Assembly: GCF_026672425.1 (NCBI RefSeq)
Contig: NZ_JAPPRC010000006.1
Coordinates: 62,001-126,000, forward strand
Direction of reading: 5' to 3'
Length of the DNA: 64,000 nt
Origin: Pannonibacter sp. SL95
GTDB lineage: Bacteria > Pseudomonadota > Alphaproteobacteria > Rhizobiales > Stappiaceae
Numbering within the stretch: position 1 is the first letter of the stretch; each line of letters starts with the position of its first letter. Positions 56,477-64,000 of this stretch are shown one piece after another. The notes beneath the pieces are model-generated. The model was given only the letters and a program-made list of their open reading frames with translations, searched no databases and had not been told where the DNA came from. A program made the translations under genes and the position numbers.

Positions 56477-57721
56477 TCAGGCCGCTCGTTCGTCCGCGCG
56501 TGGGTCGAGCACGGACGATTCCGGCGTCGAGAACCGCGCGGTGGCAATGACGGGCACGAAGTCCGACTTCTCTTCCACCCGAACGGCAGCGCGGCGGGTC
56601 ATGCGCCAGGCGGTGAACAGCACCATCGACAGATGTGCAGCCGCCGTGACGTGGAACAGGGCGCCGGGGGTCGATGCGCTCATCAGCGCGGCCGCGGCCA
56701 CCGGCCCTACCATCGTTCCGGCGCCAAAGATCAGCAGCAGGCCACCTGATGTCTTGAGGAAGTCGCCAGGCGCAGCATGATCGCTGGCATGGGCCAGGAT
56801 CACCGGATACATCGAATAGATCATCCCGCCGAAGGCCGACACCAGCACGATCACGGCAATCGGTCCCATGCTGTCGGCGACCGACAGGGCCAATCCGGTT
56901 ATGGTGGCAAGGATGCCCATGCCCACGAGCACCGCACGCCGGTCCACCCTGTCCGACAGCAGGCCGACGGGGATCTGGATGATCGCGCCGATCAGCAGCG
57001 CCAGTGACATCATTACCGCGATATCGCTGATCGACAGTCCGATCTTGCGGCCATAGACGGCACCGAGCGTGCCGAACGCGCCGTTGGAAATTCCGATCAG
57101 CAGCACCGCGACCACAGCGACCGGCGAATTGCGCCAAAGCGCGCCGATGTCGAGCCGCGCTTGCGTCAACGGCGTCGGTGTTGCCGCTGTCGACAGGGCG
57201 GTGGGCAGCAGCGACAGCGAATAGATGATCGAGCCGACGACGAAGAAGACGAAACCCGTCGCATCGCCAAGCGTCAGCAGCATCTGCCCGACTGTTGTCG
57301 CCCCCAGGTTGATCATCGTGTAGATGCCGAAGATCCTGCCGCGCGTCTGGTTCGAGGCACGTTCATTCAGCCAGCTCTCGACGATCATCGCGGCGCCGGC
57401 GAAGCAGAAGCCGGTGACCGCGCGCAGCGGCACCCAGACCATCGGCGTCAGGAACAAAAGGTTCAGCAGCATGGTGATCGCCGCCACCGAGGCCAGCACG
57501 CCGAAGGTGCGGATATGCCCGACGCGTTTGACGATCACCGGAACGGCCAGACAGCCGGCGACATAGCCAACAGCCCAGCCCGCCCCCAGCATGCCAAGCG
57601 AGGTGTCGGAAAACCCCTCCGCAAGGCCGCGGATCGGCAGCAACAGACCATGCAACCCGCCCGCCATCAGCAACAGGGCTGACCCGATGAGAAGTGAGGC
57701 AATCGAGAGAACGGTAGACAT
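56477..57721 (-). CDS. MFS transporter (YcaD-like)
   Basis: This inner-membrane carrier of 414 residues has about 12 hydrophobic spans. The first (IASLLIGSALLLMAGGLHGLLLPI) begins near residue 5. The family loop after TM2 is VPVIVKRVGHIRTFG, and TM5 contains MIVESWLNERASNQTRGRIFGIYTM, a hallmark of the YcaD group. The C-terminal tail is about 40 residues long and cytoplasmic. The substrate is unknown; its location between add and the uracil genes suggests a nucleobase or nucleoside, but it is on the opposite strand. The start at 57721 follows GGAAGCTCCTG. Confidence 0.8.
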   Translation of the reverse strand: MSTVLSIASLLIGSALLLMAGGLHGLLLPIRGLAEGFSDTSLGMLGAGWAVGYVAGCLAVPVIVKRVGHIRTFGVLASVAAITMLLNLLFLTPMVWVPLRAVTGFCFAGAAMIVESWLNERASNQTRGRIFGIYTMINLGATTVGQMLLTLGDATGFVFFVVGSIIYSLSLLPTALSTAATPTPLTQARLDIGALWRNSPVAVVAVLLIGISNGAFGTLGAVYGRKIGLSISDIAVMMSLALLIGAIIQIPVGLLSDRVDRRAVLVGMGILATITGLALSVADSMGPIAVIVLVSAFGGMIYSMYPVILAHASDHAAPGDFLKTSGGLLLIFGAGTMVGPVAAAALMSASTPGALFHVTAAAHLSMVLFTAWRMTRRAAVRVEEKSDFVPVIATARFSTPESSVLDPRADERAA

Positions 57722-57987
57722 CAGGAGCTTCCGACTTGCGAAGGAGAGGGGCGCCAAACCGGAGGTCAGAACGGCGAGTGGCGCGCGAAGCACGTCCCTC
57801 ATGCTGCCTCAATGACTGTGGCCGCGACAAGGCCACTCCGGATCCCGCCTTCATTTTCAACTGTTGTGTCCAGCGTTTGATGCCGGACGCCTTTTCATTG
57901 TCAGCGATTCCCGACACAGTTTGACGGCACTCCTGCTTGTCTTGGCACCGGCCGTCTGGTTGCCGCCGCTCTGTATCGGACCCCGTC

Positions 57988-59229
57988 TTGTCGAACCCTT
58001 CCGCTGTCTCGCCCGCGTTGTCTCTCCTGTCCGCCGCTGCTGTTCGCGCACGGGCCGACCGCCTTCTGGAGATCGGGCTTGCCGGCGAGCTGCGCCACTT
58101 CGCGGTCGATCTTTCGAAGCTTCCAGCGGTTGCGGGCCGTGTCATCGCACTCACCCGCCACCGCTATCCGGATTTCGCCGTGCCGCTGCACTCGCGCTGG
58201 CGGCATTTCGAGGCGGGTGGCGTGGACCGCTGGGACATGCTGGCCAGTGCGCGGGGGTTCGACGATGTGCGGCAGATGGGCCGCGCGGCCTTTGATCTTG
58301 CCATCGTCTCCTGCCTGACTGATGCCGCAGCCGGTACCGGCTGGACCTACATGGAAGACGCCACCGGCCTGCCTTTGGCCCGCTCCGAAGGGCTGGCAGT
58401 CGCAACGCTCGCGATGTTCGCCAGTGGCTTTTTCTCGGCGAACCCGGCAGATCCCCTGCGCGCCGACGCCCACGCGCTGATGCGGCTTGACGAGCAGGAG
58501 CTTGCCGAGGGCTTCAAAACGGACGCTGCCAATCCGCTTGCCGGTCTGTCTGGCCGCGTGGCTCTGCTCACCCGCCTGGGTGAGGCGACGGGGTTGCGTC
58601 CCGATCTCTTTGCCACGCGGGATGAACCGCGACCGGGCGGCCTGTTCGACATACTCTATGATGAAGGTCAGGACGGGCCTGTTCCGGCATCGCGCATCCT
58701 CGATCTGCTGCTAGATGGGCTCGGCCCCGTCTGGCCCGGCCGCATCGAGCTTGAGGGCGTTGGTCTTGGCGATACCTGGCGCCATGCCGGCCTGGTCACG
58801 CCGGATGCGACGTCCGGGCTGGTCCCCTTGCACACGCTGTCGCAATGGATGGCCTGGTCCCTGATCGAGCCGCTCGCCTGGGCCGGTGTCGAGGTCAGCG
58901 AACTGGACGGGCTCACCGGTCTGGCCGAACACCGCAATGGCGGGCTCTTCCTAGATGCTGGAGTTCTGACCTTGCTCGACCCGGCTGAAGCTGCCCGGAC
59001 GCATGCTGTCGACAGCGAGCTGGTCGTCGAGTGGCGCGCGTTGACCGTTGCCCTTCTCGACCGGCTCGCCGATCAGGTCCGCATGGAGCTGGATGCATCC
59101 CCCGAGGAGCTGCCGCTCGGCTGCATTCTGGAGGGGGGCACCTGGGCCGCAGGGCGCGAGATTGCGCGGGAAAAACGTGAGGACGGCACGCCGCCACTCA
59201 CAATCCTCAGCGACGGGACTGTATTTTGA
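57988..59229 (+). CDS. URC4/Urg3-type uracil catabolism protein (DUF1688)
   Basis: DUF1688 proteins (URC4 in yeast, Urg3) are required for the URC pathway of uracil breakdown, in which uracil is processed at the nucleotide level; their exact reaction is not settled. The 413 residues include ALSLLSAAAVRARADRLLEIG at the N-terminus, SRWRHFEAGGVDRWD, GGLFDILYDEG, LHTLSQWMAWSLIEPL and ELTGL-like EVSELDGLTGLAEHRNGGLF, all family signatures. The start is set at the TTG at 57988, which matches homologues; no ATG is near. The uracil phosphoribosyltransferase gene follows at 88 bp. The third classic member, URC1, is not in the window. Confidence 0.83.
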   Translation: MSNPSAVSPALSLLSAAAVRARADRLLEIGLAGELRHFAVDLSKLPAVAGRVIALTRHRYPDFAVPLHSRWRHFEAGGVDRWDMLASARGFDDVRQMGRAAFDLAIVSCLTDAAAGTGWTYMEDATGLPLARSEGLAVATLAMFASGFFSANPADPLRADAHALMRLDEQELAEGFKTDAANPLAGLSGRVALLTRLGEATGLRPDLFATRDEPRPGGLFDILYDEGQDGPVPASRILDLLLDGLGPVWPGRIELEGVGLGDTWRHAGLVTPDATSGLVPLHTLSQWMAWSLIEPLAWAGVEVSELDGLTGLAEHRNGGLFLDAGVLTLLDPAEAARTHAVDSELVVEWRALTVALLDRLADQVRMELDASPEELPLGCILEGGTWAAGREIAREKREDGTPPLTILSDGTVF

Positions 59230-59317
59230 AGCCTGACCGGGGCATAGGGGAACACACCAATTGCGGCCGGTGAGGCCGCACAAGAACCGCACACACGGAC
59301 CGAAGGAGCAAGCCAAC

Positions 59318-59947
59318 ATGTCTGGAGCGATTGTCGTCGATCACCCGCTGGTCCAGCACAAGCTGACGATCATGCGCAACAAGGCCACCTCCACCCAAGG
59401 GTTCCGCCGCCTGCTGCGCGAGATCTCGACCCTGTTGTGCTACGAAGTCACGCGCGGCCTGCCGCTGACCCAGATCACGATTGAAACGCCGCTGTGCGAG
59501 ATGCAGGCGCCGACGCTCGCCGGCAAGAAGCTGGTGTTCGCCTCGATCCTGCGCGCCGGCAACGGCCTGCTCGAAGGCATGCTGGATCTGGTGCCGTCTG
59601 CTCGCGTCGCCCACATCGGTCTTTACCGCGATCCGGAAACCCTGACCCCGGTCGAATACTACTTCAAGGCTCCGGAGGATCTGGGCGAGCGTCTGGTGAT
59701 CGTTGTCGATCCGATGCTGGCGACGGCCAATTCGGCGATTGCCGCTGTCGAGAAGCTGAAAGGGCGCGGGGCCAACAACATCCGCTTCCTCTGCCTGCTG
59801 GCAGCTCCCGAAGGTGTCGCCAAGTTCAACGCGGCCCATCCGGATGTCCCGGTCTACACCGCCTCCATCGATGAGAAGCTGAACGATCACGGCTACATCG
59901 TTCCCGGTCTTGGTGACGCGGGCGACCGGATGTACGGCACCAAGTAA
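59318..59947 (+). CDS. upp: Uracil phosphoribosyltransferase
   Basis: This enzyme (209 residues) makes UMP from uracil and PRPP. The PRPP-binding loop reads [15 protein letters not shown] (near 128), the flexible loop [16 protein letters not shown], and the uracil-binding C-terminus [23 protein letters not shown]. All match Upp closely. The start at 59318 follows GAAGGAGCAAGCCAAC. It sits directly behind the URC4-type gene, where UMP formation is the first step of the URC route as well as of salvage. Confidence 0.95.
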   Translation: MSGAIVVDHPLVQHKLTIMRNKATSTQGFRRLLREISTLLCYEVTRGLPLTQITIETPLCEMQAPTLAGKKLVFASILRAGNGLLEGMLDLVPSARVAHIGLYRDPETLTPVEYYFKAPEDLGERLVIVVDPMLATANSAIAAVEKLKGRGANNIRFLCLLAAPEGVAKFNAAHPDVPVYTASIDEKLNDHGYIVPGLGDAGDRMYGTK

Positions 59948-59976
59948 ACCAGAACCAACCCGGAAGGAGGCGTGCG

Positions 59977-60890
59977 ATGATCATCGTTTTCGGCTCGATC
60001 AACCTTGACCTCGTCGTCATGGTCAAGCGGTTGCCTCTTCCGGGCGAAACTTCGGCCGGCCCAGATTGCCAGATCTTTGCCGGCGGCAAGGGGGCCAATC
60101 AGGCGCTTGCGGCCCGGCGTGCTGGAGCACAGGTAAAGTTGATCGGGGCGGTCGGAAACGACAGTTTCGCCGCCCCGGCGCTTGCCAACCTCGAGGCTGT
60201 TTCCGTCGATCTTTCCGCCCTGCATCGGCTGGAAGGGGCGACCGGGATCGCCATGATCGGGGTGGAGAGCAGCGGCGAAAACCTCATCATCGTTGGCAGC
60301 GGGGTCAACGCGCGTGTTTCCGCCGCCTGGCTCAACGGGCAGCTGTCGCCATCCACGACCCTGTTGATGCAGGCGGAAATTCCTCTGACTGAGGCCAGCG
60401 CTGCAATCGACGCAGCCCATGCGGCGGGAGCCAGGGTGATCTTCAACACCGCGCGCCGGCCACCGATCCGGCCGTTGCCCACCTGGCGGCCCGCGCGGAT
60501 GTCGCCATCTCCAACGAAAGCGAAGCCGCCGACATCGCCCGTATCCTTGGTCTGCCGCAGGAGCCTCAGGCCTATGCTGCTGCCCTGGCCGCAACCGGGC
60601 GCATTGCGGTGGTCACACTCGGATCAAAGGGTGTCCTTGCGCACGATGGGACATCGCTGTTCACGCTGGCTCCGCCCAAGGTCGACGTTGTCGACACGAC
60701 CGGCGCGGGCGATGCGTTCTGCGGAGCCTTTGCCGCGGCTCTGGATCGCGGCGGCGACCTCGTGCAGGCCCTGACCGAGGGTGTTGCGGCGGGCAGTCTT
60801 GCCTGCACGGTGACCGGCGCACAGTCCAGCGCGCCGGCCGCAAGTGACATTGCCCGTCTTGCGGCGACACTCTCTGTCGATCGCAGCTGA
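59977..60890 (+). pseudogene. rbsK: Ribokinase, frameshifted
   Basis: A PfkB-family kinase gene that would phosphorylate ribose to ribose 5-phosphate. The first part (59977 to about 60450) reads MIIVFGSINLDLVVMVKRLPLPGET, then FAGGKGANQALAARRAGA. The second part, in another frame, contains AISNESEAADIARILGLP, IAVVTLGSKGVLAHDG and VDTTGAGDAFCGAFAAAL with the catalytic Asp. The shift lies in the GCGCGC run at 60451-60456, where one more base would give NTAAPATDPAVAHLAARADV. It may be a real mutation or a sequencing error in a GC repeat. It lies 29 bp after upp. Confidence 0.85.
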
Positions 60891-61000
60891 CGTCTGTCTG
60901 CCTGCTGCTGCAGAACTGACAATGCCGTTCATTGGACGTTCAGGTTGATCGTCTATTGTCGCTCCCCGGAAAGCCCCTGTGGGGTTGAAGCGGAGGCGGA

Positions 61001-61498
61001 ATGGTCCGGTATCTGGTGCTCCTGGTGGCGTTGATGGCCCTCGTGCCATTTGTGCCGCAATGGGCAGACAAATGGGTTCCCGGCCAGCAGGAAGAGGTTG
61101 CCCCGCAAGTGGCAATCGCCTCCAAGACCCGCACCCTGAAGATCCCGGCTGATGCCAGCGGCCATTTCGTCACCGAAGCCGAACTCAACGGCCGGCAAGT
61201 CGAGATGCTCGTGGATACCGGCGCGACGACCGTGGCTCTGCCACAGTCCGTGGCGCGTCGCATTGGCCTCAATCCGAAGAAGGAGGACTTCAGTGCCTCT
61301 GTCACAACGGCAAATGGATCCATTCCGGCTGCCCGCGTCGTCCTGAAGGATCTTCGTCTGGGTTCAATCCGGTTGTCCGAAGTGGAAGCCATCGTGTTGC
61401 CTGATGCCTCACTGTCGAAAGCCTTGCTTGGGATGTCTGCCTTGCGCAGGCTTGAGCGTTTCGACATTTCAGATGACACGCTTGTGCTTGTTCAATAA
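61001..61498 (+). CDS. Membrane-anchored retropepsin-like aspartic protease (clan AA)
   Basis: This 165-residue protein has one N-terminal transmembrane anchor (YLVLLVALMALVPFVPQW) and a periplasmic domain with one DTGA motif (VDTGATTVAL, Asp72), the signature of TIGR02281-type proteases related to retropepsins; two chains would dimerise to form an active site. The substrate is unknown. ALLGMSALRRLERFDISDDTLVL matches the family's C-terminus. The ATG at 61001 follows AAGCGGAGGCGG. It stands between the frameshifted ribokinase and the mutase genes and is not obviously linked to either. Confidence 0.85.
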   Translation: MVRYLVLLVALMALVPFVPQWADKWVPGQQEEVAPQVAIASKTRTLKIPADASGHFVTEAELNGRQVEMLVDTGATTVALPQSVARRIGLNPKKEDFSASVTTANGSIPAARVVLKDLRLGSIRLSEVEAIVLPDASLSKALLGMSALRRLERFDISDDTLVLVQ

Positions 61499-61566
61499 GG
61501 TCCAACCGTCTGCCGTTTCCTCGCATTGTTTAGGTTTTCCAGTCTGAAGCCCCGATGAGGTTTTGC

Positions 61567-63066
61567 ATGTTTCCCAAGCCCGAAGCTCTTTTGAAGCCGA
61601 ACACTTACGCCTACGAATCCCGTCCCATGGTCAAGCCGACGGGCTTCCGCGAGTATGACGCGCGTTGGCTGTTCGAAAAGGAAATCAACCTGATGGGCAT
61701 GCAGGCCCTCGGGATGGGCATTGGCACGTTGATGCACGAGCGCGGTGTGCGTCCGGACATCGTCGTCGGCCATGATTTCCGGGGCTACTCCGCTTCCATC
61801 AAGATGGCGGTGATCAACGGCCTGATGGCTGCCGGCATCAATGTGCATGACATCGGTCTTGCCCTGTCGCCGATGGCCTATTTTGCGCAGTTCGCGCTGG
61901 ATGTGCCGGCGGTTGCCATGATCACGGCGTCGCACAACGACAACGGCTGGACCGGCGTGAAGATGGGCATCAACCGCCCGCTCACTTTCGGGCCGGACGA
62001 AATGGGCCGTCTGAAGGATATCGTTCTCAACGCGACCTTCACCCTGAAGCAGGGTGGCAGCTACCGCTATGTCGAGAACTTCCCGGACATCTACATCAAG
62101 GACCTGACGGACCGCGCCAAGCTGAAGCGCCCGATCAAGATCGTGGCAGCTTGCGGCAACGGCACGGCCGGCGCGTTCGCGCCGCGCATTCTCGAGATGC
62201 TGGGCGCCGAGGTCATTCCGCTGGATGCCGAGCTGGATCACTCCTTCCCGAACTACAACCCGAACCCGGAGGACATGAAGATGCTTCATGCCCTGCGCGA
62301 CAAGGTTCTGGAAGTTGGTGCGGAAGTCGGTCTCGGCTTCGACGGCGATGGCGACCGCTGCGGCGTGGTCGACAACGAGGGCGAGGAAATCTTCGCCGAC
62401 AAGGTCGGCGTCATGCTGGCCCGCGACATCTCGGCGATCTACCCGAACTCGAAGTTCGTCGTCGATGTGAAGTCGACCGGCCTCTTCAACACTGATCCCG
62501 TGCTGAAGGCCAACGGCGCAGTGACCGACTACTACAAGACCGGCCACTCCTACATCAAACGCCGCGTCACCGAGCTGAACGCCATCGTCGGCTTCGAGAA
62601 GTCGGGTCACTACTTCTTCAACGCCCCGATCGGCCGCGGCTATGACGACGGTCTGGTGTCGGCTATCGCCATCCTCGACATGCTCGACCGCAACCCGGGC
62701 AAGACCATGGCTGACCTGCGCCGTGACCTGCCGAAGACCTGGGGTTCGCCGACCATGTCGCCGCATTGCGACGACGAGATCAAGTACGGCATCGTCGACA
62801 AGGTGGTTGCCCGGTTCCAGGACATGAAGGCCAAGGGTGAGAAGATCGGCGGCCACACCATCACCGACCTGATCACCGTCAACGGCATCCGTGTCGTCAC
62901 CGATGATGGCACCTGGGGTCTGGTGCGCGCGTCGTCGAACAAGCCGGAGCTGGTTGTCGTGATCGAGAGCCCGGCCTCCGAAGCGCGCCTGCACGAGATG
63001 TTCAAGGCCGTGGACGCCGTGCTCCGGGAAAACCCGGAAGTCGGCGCCTACAACCAGACGATCTGA
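61567..63066 (+). CDS. Phosphomannomutase/phosphoglucomutase
   Basis: This alpha-D-phosphohexomutase of 499 residues interconverts hexose 1- and 6-phosphates, feeding polysaccharide and lipopolysaccharide precursors. The phosphoserine loop is ITASHNDNG (near 118), the magnesium loop FDGDGDRCG (near 258), and the sugar-specificity loop GFEKSGHYFF. The C-terminal phosphate-binding loop is LVRASSNKPEL. The ATG at 61567 follows GATGAGG at a good distance; an ATG at 61555 adds four residues. The start of galM lies 16 bp downstream, so the pair is probably co-transcribed. Confidence 0.93.
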   Translation: MFPKPEALLKPNTYAYESRPMVKPTGFREYDARWLFEKEINLMGMQALGMGIGTLMHERGVRPDIVVGHDFRGYSASIKMAVINGLMAAGINVHDIGLALSPMAYFAQFALDVPAVAMITASHNDNGWTGVKMGINRPLTFGPDEMGRLKDIVLNATFTLKQGGSYRYVENFPDIYIKDLTDRAKLKRPIKIVAACGNGTAGAFAPRILEMLGAEVIPLDAELDHSFPNYNPNPEDMKMLHALRDKVLEVGAEVGLGFDGDGDRCGVVDNEGEEIFADKVGVMLARDISAIYPNSKFVVDVKSTGLFNTDPVLKANGAVTDYYKTGHSYIKRRVTELNAIVGFEKSGHYFFNAPIGRGYDDGLVSAIAILDMLDRNPGKTMADLRRDLPKTWGSPTMSPHCDDEIKYGIVDKVVARFQDMKAKGEKIGGHTITDLITVNGIRVVTDDGTWGLVRASSNKPELVVVIESPASEARLHEMFKAVDAVLRENPEVGAYNQTI

Positions 63067-63081
63067 GCTGGAGCTTTTGGA

Positions 63082-64000
63082 ATGATCCGGCCCTTTGGCA
63101 CCCTTCACGGCGTCGCCGTCGATGAAGTCACCCTGCGGGCCGGATCGCTGGAAGCCAGCATCCTGACCTATGGAGCCACCCTGCGCGACTTGCGTCTCGC
63201 GGGGCGGCCCCTGGTTCTTGGTCTTTCGACGCTCGAAGAGTATGTGGCGCACGGGGCCTATTTCGGTGCGCTGTGCGGACGCTATGCCAACCGCATCGCC
63301 GGCGGTCGCTTCACGCTGGACGGCACCGCGTGTCAGGTGACCTGCAACGAGCGCAGCCGTACCCATTTGCATGGCGGCGCTACCGGCTTTGACAAGCGGA
63401 TCTGGACTGTCGACGAGCTGGCCGCAGATTGCGTGCTGCTCTCCCTCGTCTCGCCAGACGGTGAAGAGGGCTATCCCGGCACAGTTACGCTCAAGGCGCG
63501 GTTCTCCCTTCTTCCGTCAGCCGTACTGAGCCTCTCGATCACGGCTGTCACCGACGCGCCCACATTGGTCAACATCGCCCATCACAGCTACTTCAATCTG
63601 GATGGCTCGGCCGATGTGCTGGCGCATCGCCTGCAGATCCTCGGCGAGGACTATCTGCCGGTCGACGGCCATGGCATTCCGACCGGTGACGTCGTCCCGG
63701 TTGCCGGCACGGACTTCGATTTCCGCCATCTGCGCAGTGTCTCAGGTCCGCGAACCTACGACCACAATTTCTGCCTCAGCCGGGATGTGGCCTTGGAACC
63801 GCGCCTTGCCGCGGTGCTTGAAGGCGCGACATCCGGTGTTTCCATGGAACTCTGGACCACGGAGCCGGGCTTGCAGTTCTATGATGCCTCCGGTCTCGGG
63901 CTGCCCTTCACCGGTCCGGACGGCCGCCGGTTCGGCCCGCATGCCGGCCTCTGCCTCGAGCCGCAGCGCTGGCCGGACAGCCCCAACCATAAGGACTTCG
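63082..64000 (+). CDS. galM: Aldose 1-epimerase, 3' truncated by the window
   Basis: This mutarotase interconverts alpha and beta anomers of aldoses such as glucose and galactose. The 306 codons visible are open to the window edge. GALCGRYANRIAGGRF (near 56), THLHGGATGFDKRIW, VNIAHHSYFNLDG (catalytic His, near 165) and CLEPQRWPDSPNH (catalytic Glu, near 292) are all diagnostic. Only the last 30 or so residues lie outside. The ATG at 63082 follows GGAGCTTTTGGA. It follows the mutase gene by 16 bp, consistent with a shared role in sugar metabolism. Confidence 0.92.
   Translation, partial: MIRPFGTLHGVAVDEVTLRAGSLEASILTYGATLRDLRLAGRPLVLGLSTLEEYVAHGAYFGALCGRYANRIAGGRFTLDGTACQVTCNERSRTHLHGGATGFDKRIWTVDELAADCVLLSLVSPDGEEGYPGTVTLKARFSLLPSAVLSLSITAVTDAPTLVNIAHHSYFNLDGSADVLAHRLQILGEDYLPVDGHGIPTGDVVPVAGTDFDFRHLRSVSGPRTYDHNFCLSRDVALEPRLAAVLEGATSGVSMELWTTEPGLQFYDASGLGLPFTGPDGRRFGPHAGLCLEPQRWPDSPNHKDF

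Noticed and set aside
61492-63372. A 626-codon minus-strand frame across the mutase gene
   Set aside because: It mirrors the phosphomannomutase codons and has a His/Asp/Val-rich, domain-free translation.

Overview
The window is high-GC DNA from an alphaproteobacterium. Three candidate CtrA boxes (TTAA-N7-TTAA), a form II CODH-like cox operon, three chemoreceptor genes, tandem DUF1194 genes and a BMP-type nucleoside importer suggest a motile, heterotrophic member of the Hyphomicrobiales/Rhodobacterales sphere (Stappia-like). That placement is an inference from gene content. No rRNA, tRNA, CRISPR array or prophage was seen.

Layout. 1-1018: 3' part of a siderophore-interacting flavoreductase. 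1144-4371: a nest of insertion sequences (a decayed IS3-type element, an inverted fragment of its own left end, a remnant of a second IS3-type element, and an IS1380-type element with a CTAG duplication). The nest has removed the start of a ynjB-like gene, leaving ynjC and ynjD intact behind it (4371-8030). 8000-8752: bacterioferritin and its ferredoxin. 8904-14488: an SDR and two membrane chemoreceptors. 14556-20620: a coxG-S-L-M operon of a form II CODH-like molybdenum hydroxylase, read from the minus strand, with an AcoR-like regulator that lacks the AAA+ domain. 20844-25214: two RNA methyltransferases, a dehydratase/epimerase, a GFA protein, a 1-Cys peroxiredoxin and a degenerate cold-shock protein. 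25309-27136: an overlapping PAS plus chemoreceptor pair. 27696-37952: lepA, acetyltransferases, mepA, patatin, an XRE-cupin regulator, a class II amidotransferase, an unrecognised protein behind a perfect CtrA box, a Rieske oxygenase and a DUF1186 protein. 38071-42069: mgsA-glk-hrpB. 42256-44072: tandem DUF1194 proteins.

44610-60890 is the functional core: about 16 kb of nucleoside uptake and breakdown. A SorC/DeoR-type regulator, with three related 13-bp palindromes in its upstream region, precedes a BMP-type ABC importer (binding protein, double ATPase, two permeases). These are followed by cytidine deaminase, purine nucleoside phosphorylase, deoxyribose-phosphate aldolase, thymidine phosphorylase, phosphopentomutase, adenosine deaminase, an MFS carrier, a URC4-type (DUF1688) uracil-catabolism protein, uracil phosphoribosyltransferase and a frameshifted ribokinase. 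Imported nucleosides would be deaminated and phosphorolysed, the sugar phosphate funnelled to triose phosphate and acetaldehyde, and uracil either salvaged to UMP or sent to the URC route.

61001-64000: a membrane-anchored retropepsin-like protease, phosphomannomutase/phosphoglucomutase and a truncated aldose 1-epimerase.

No wholly new system can be claimed. The best leads are the nucleoside/URC4 cluster with its palindromes, the CtrA-boxed unknown gene at 34997, the RNA-binding-face-deficient cold-shock protein, the cox operon with its unusual regulator, and the layered IS history that beheaded ynjB.
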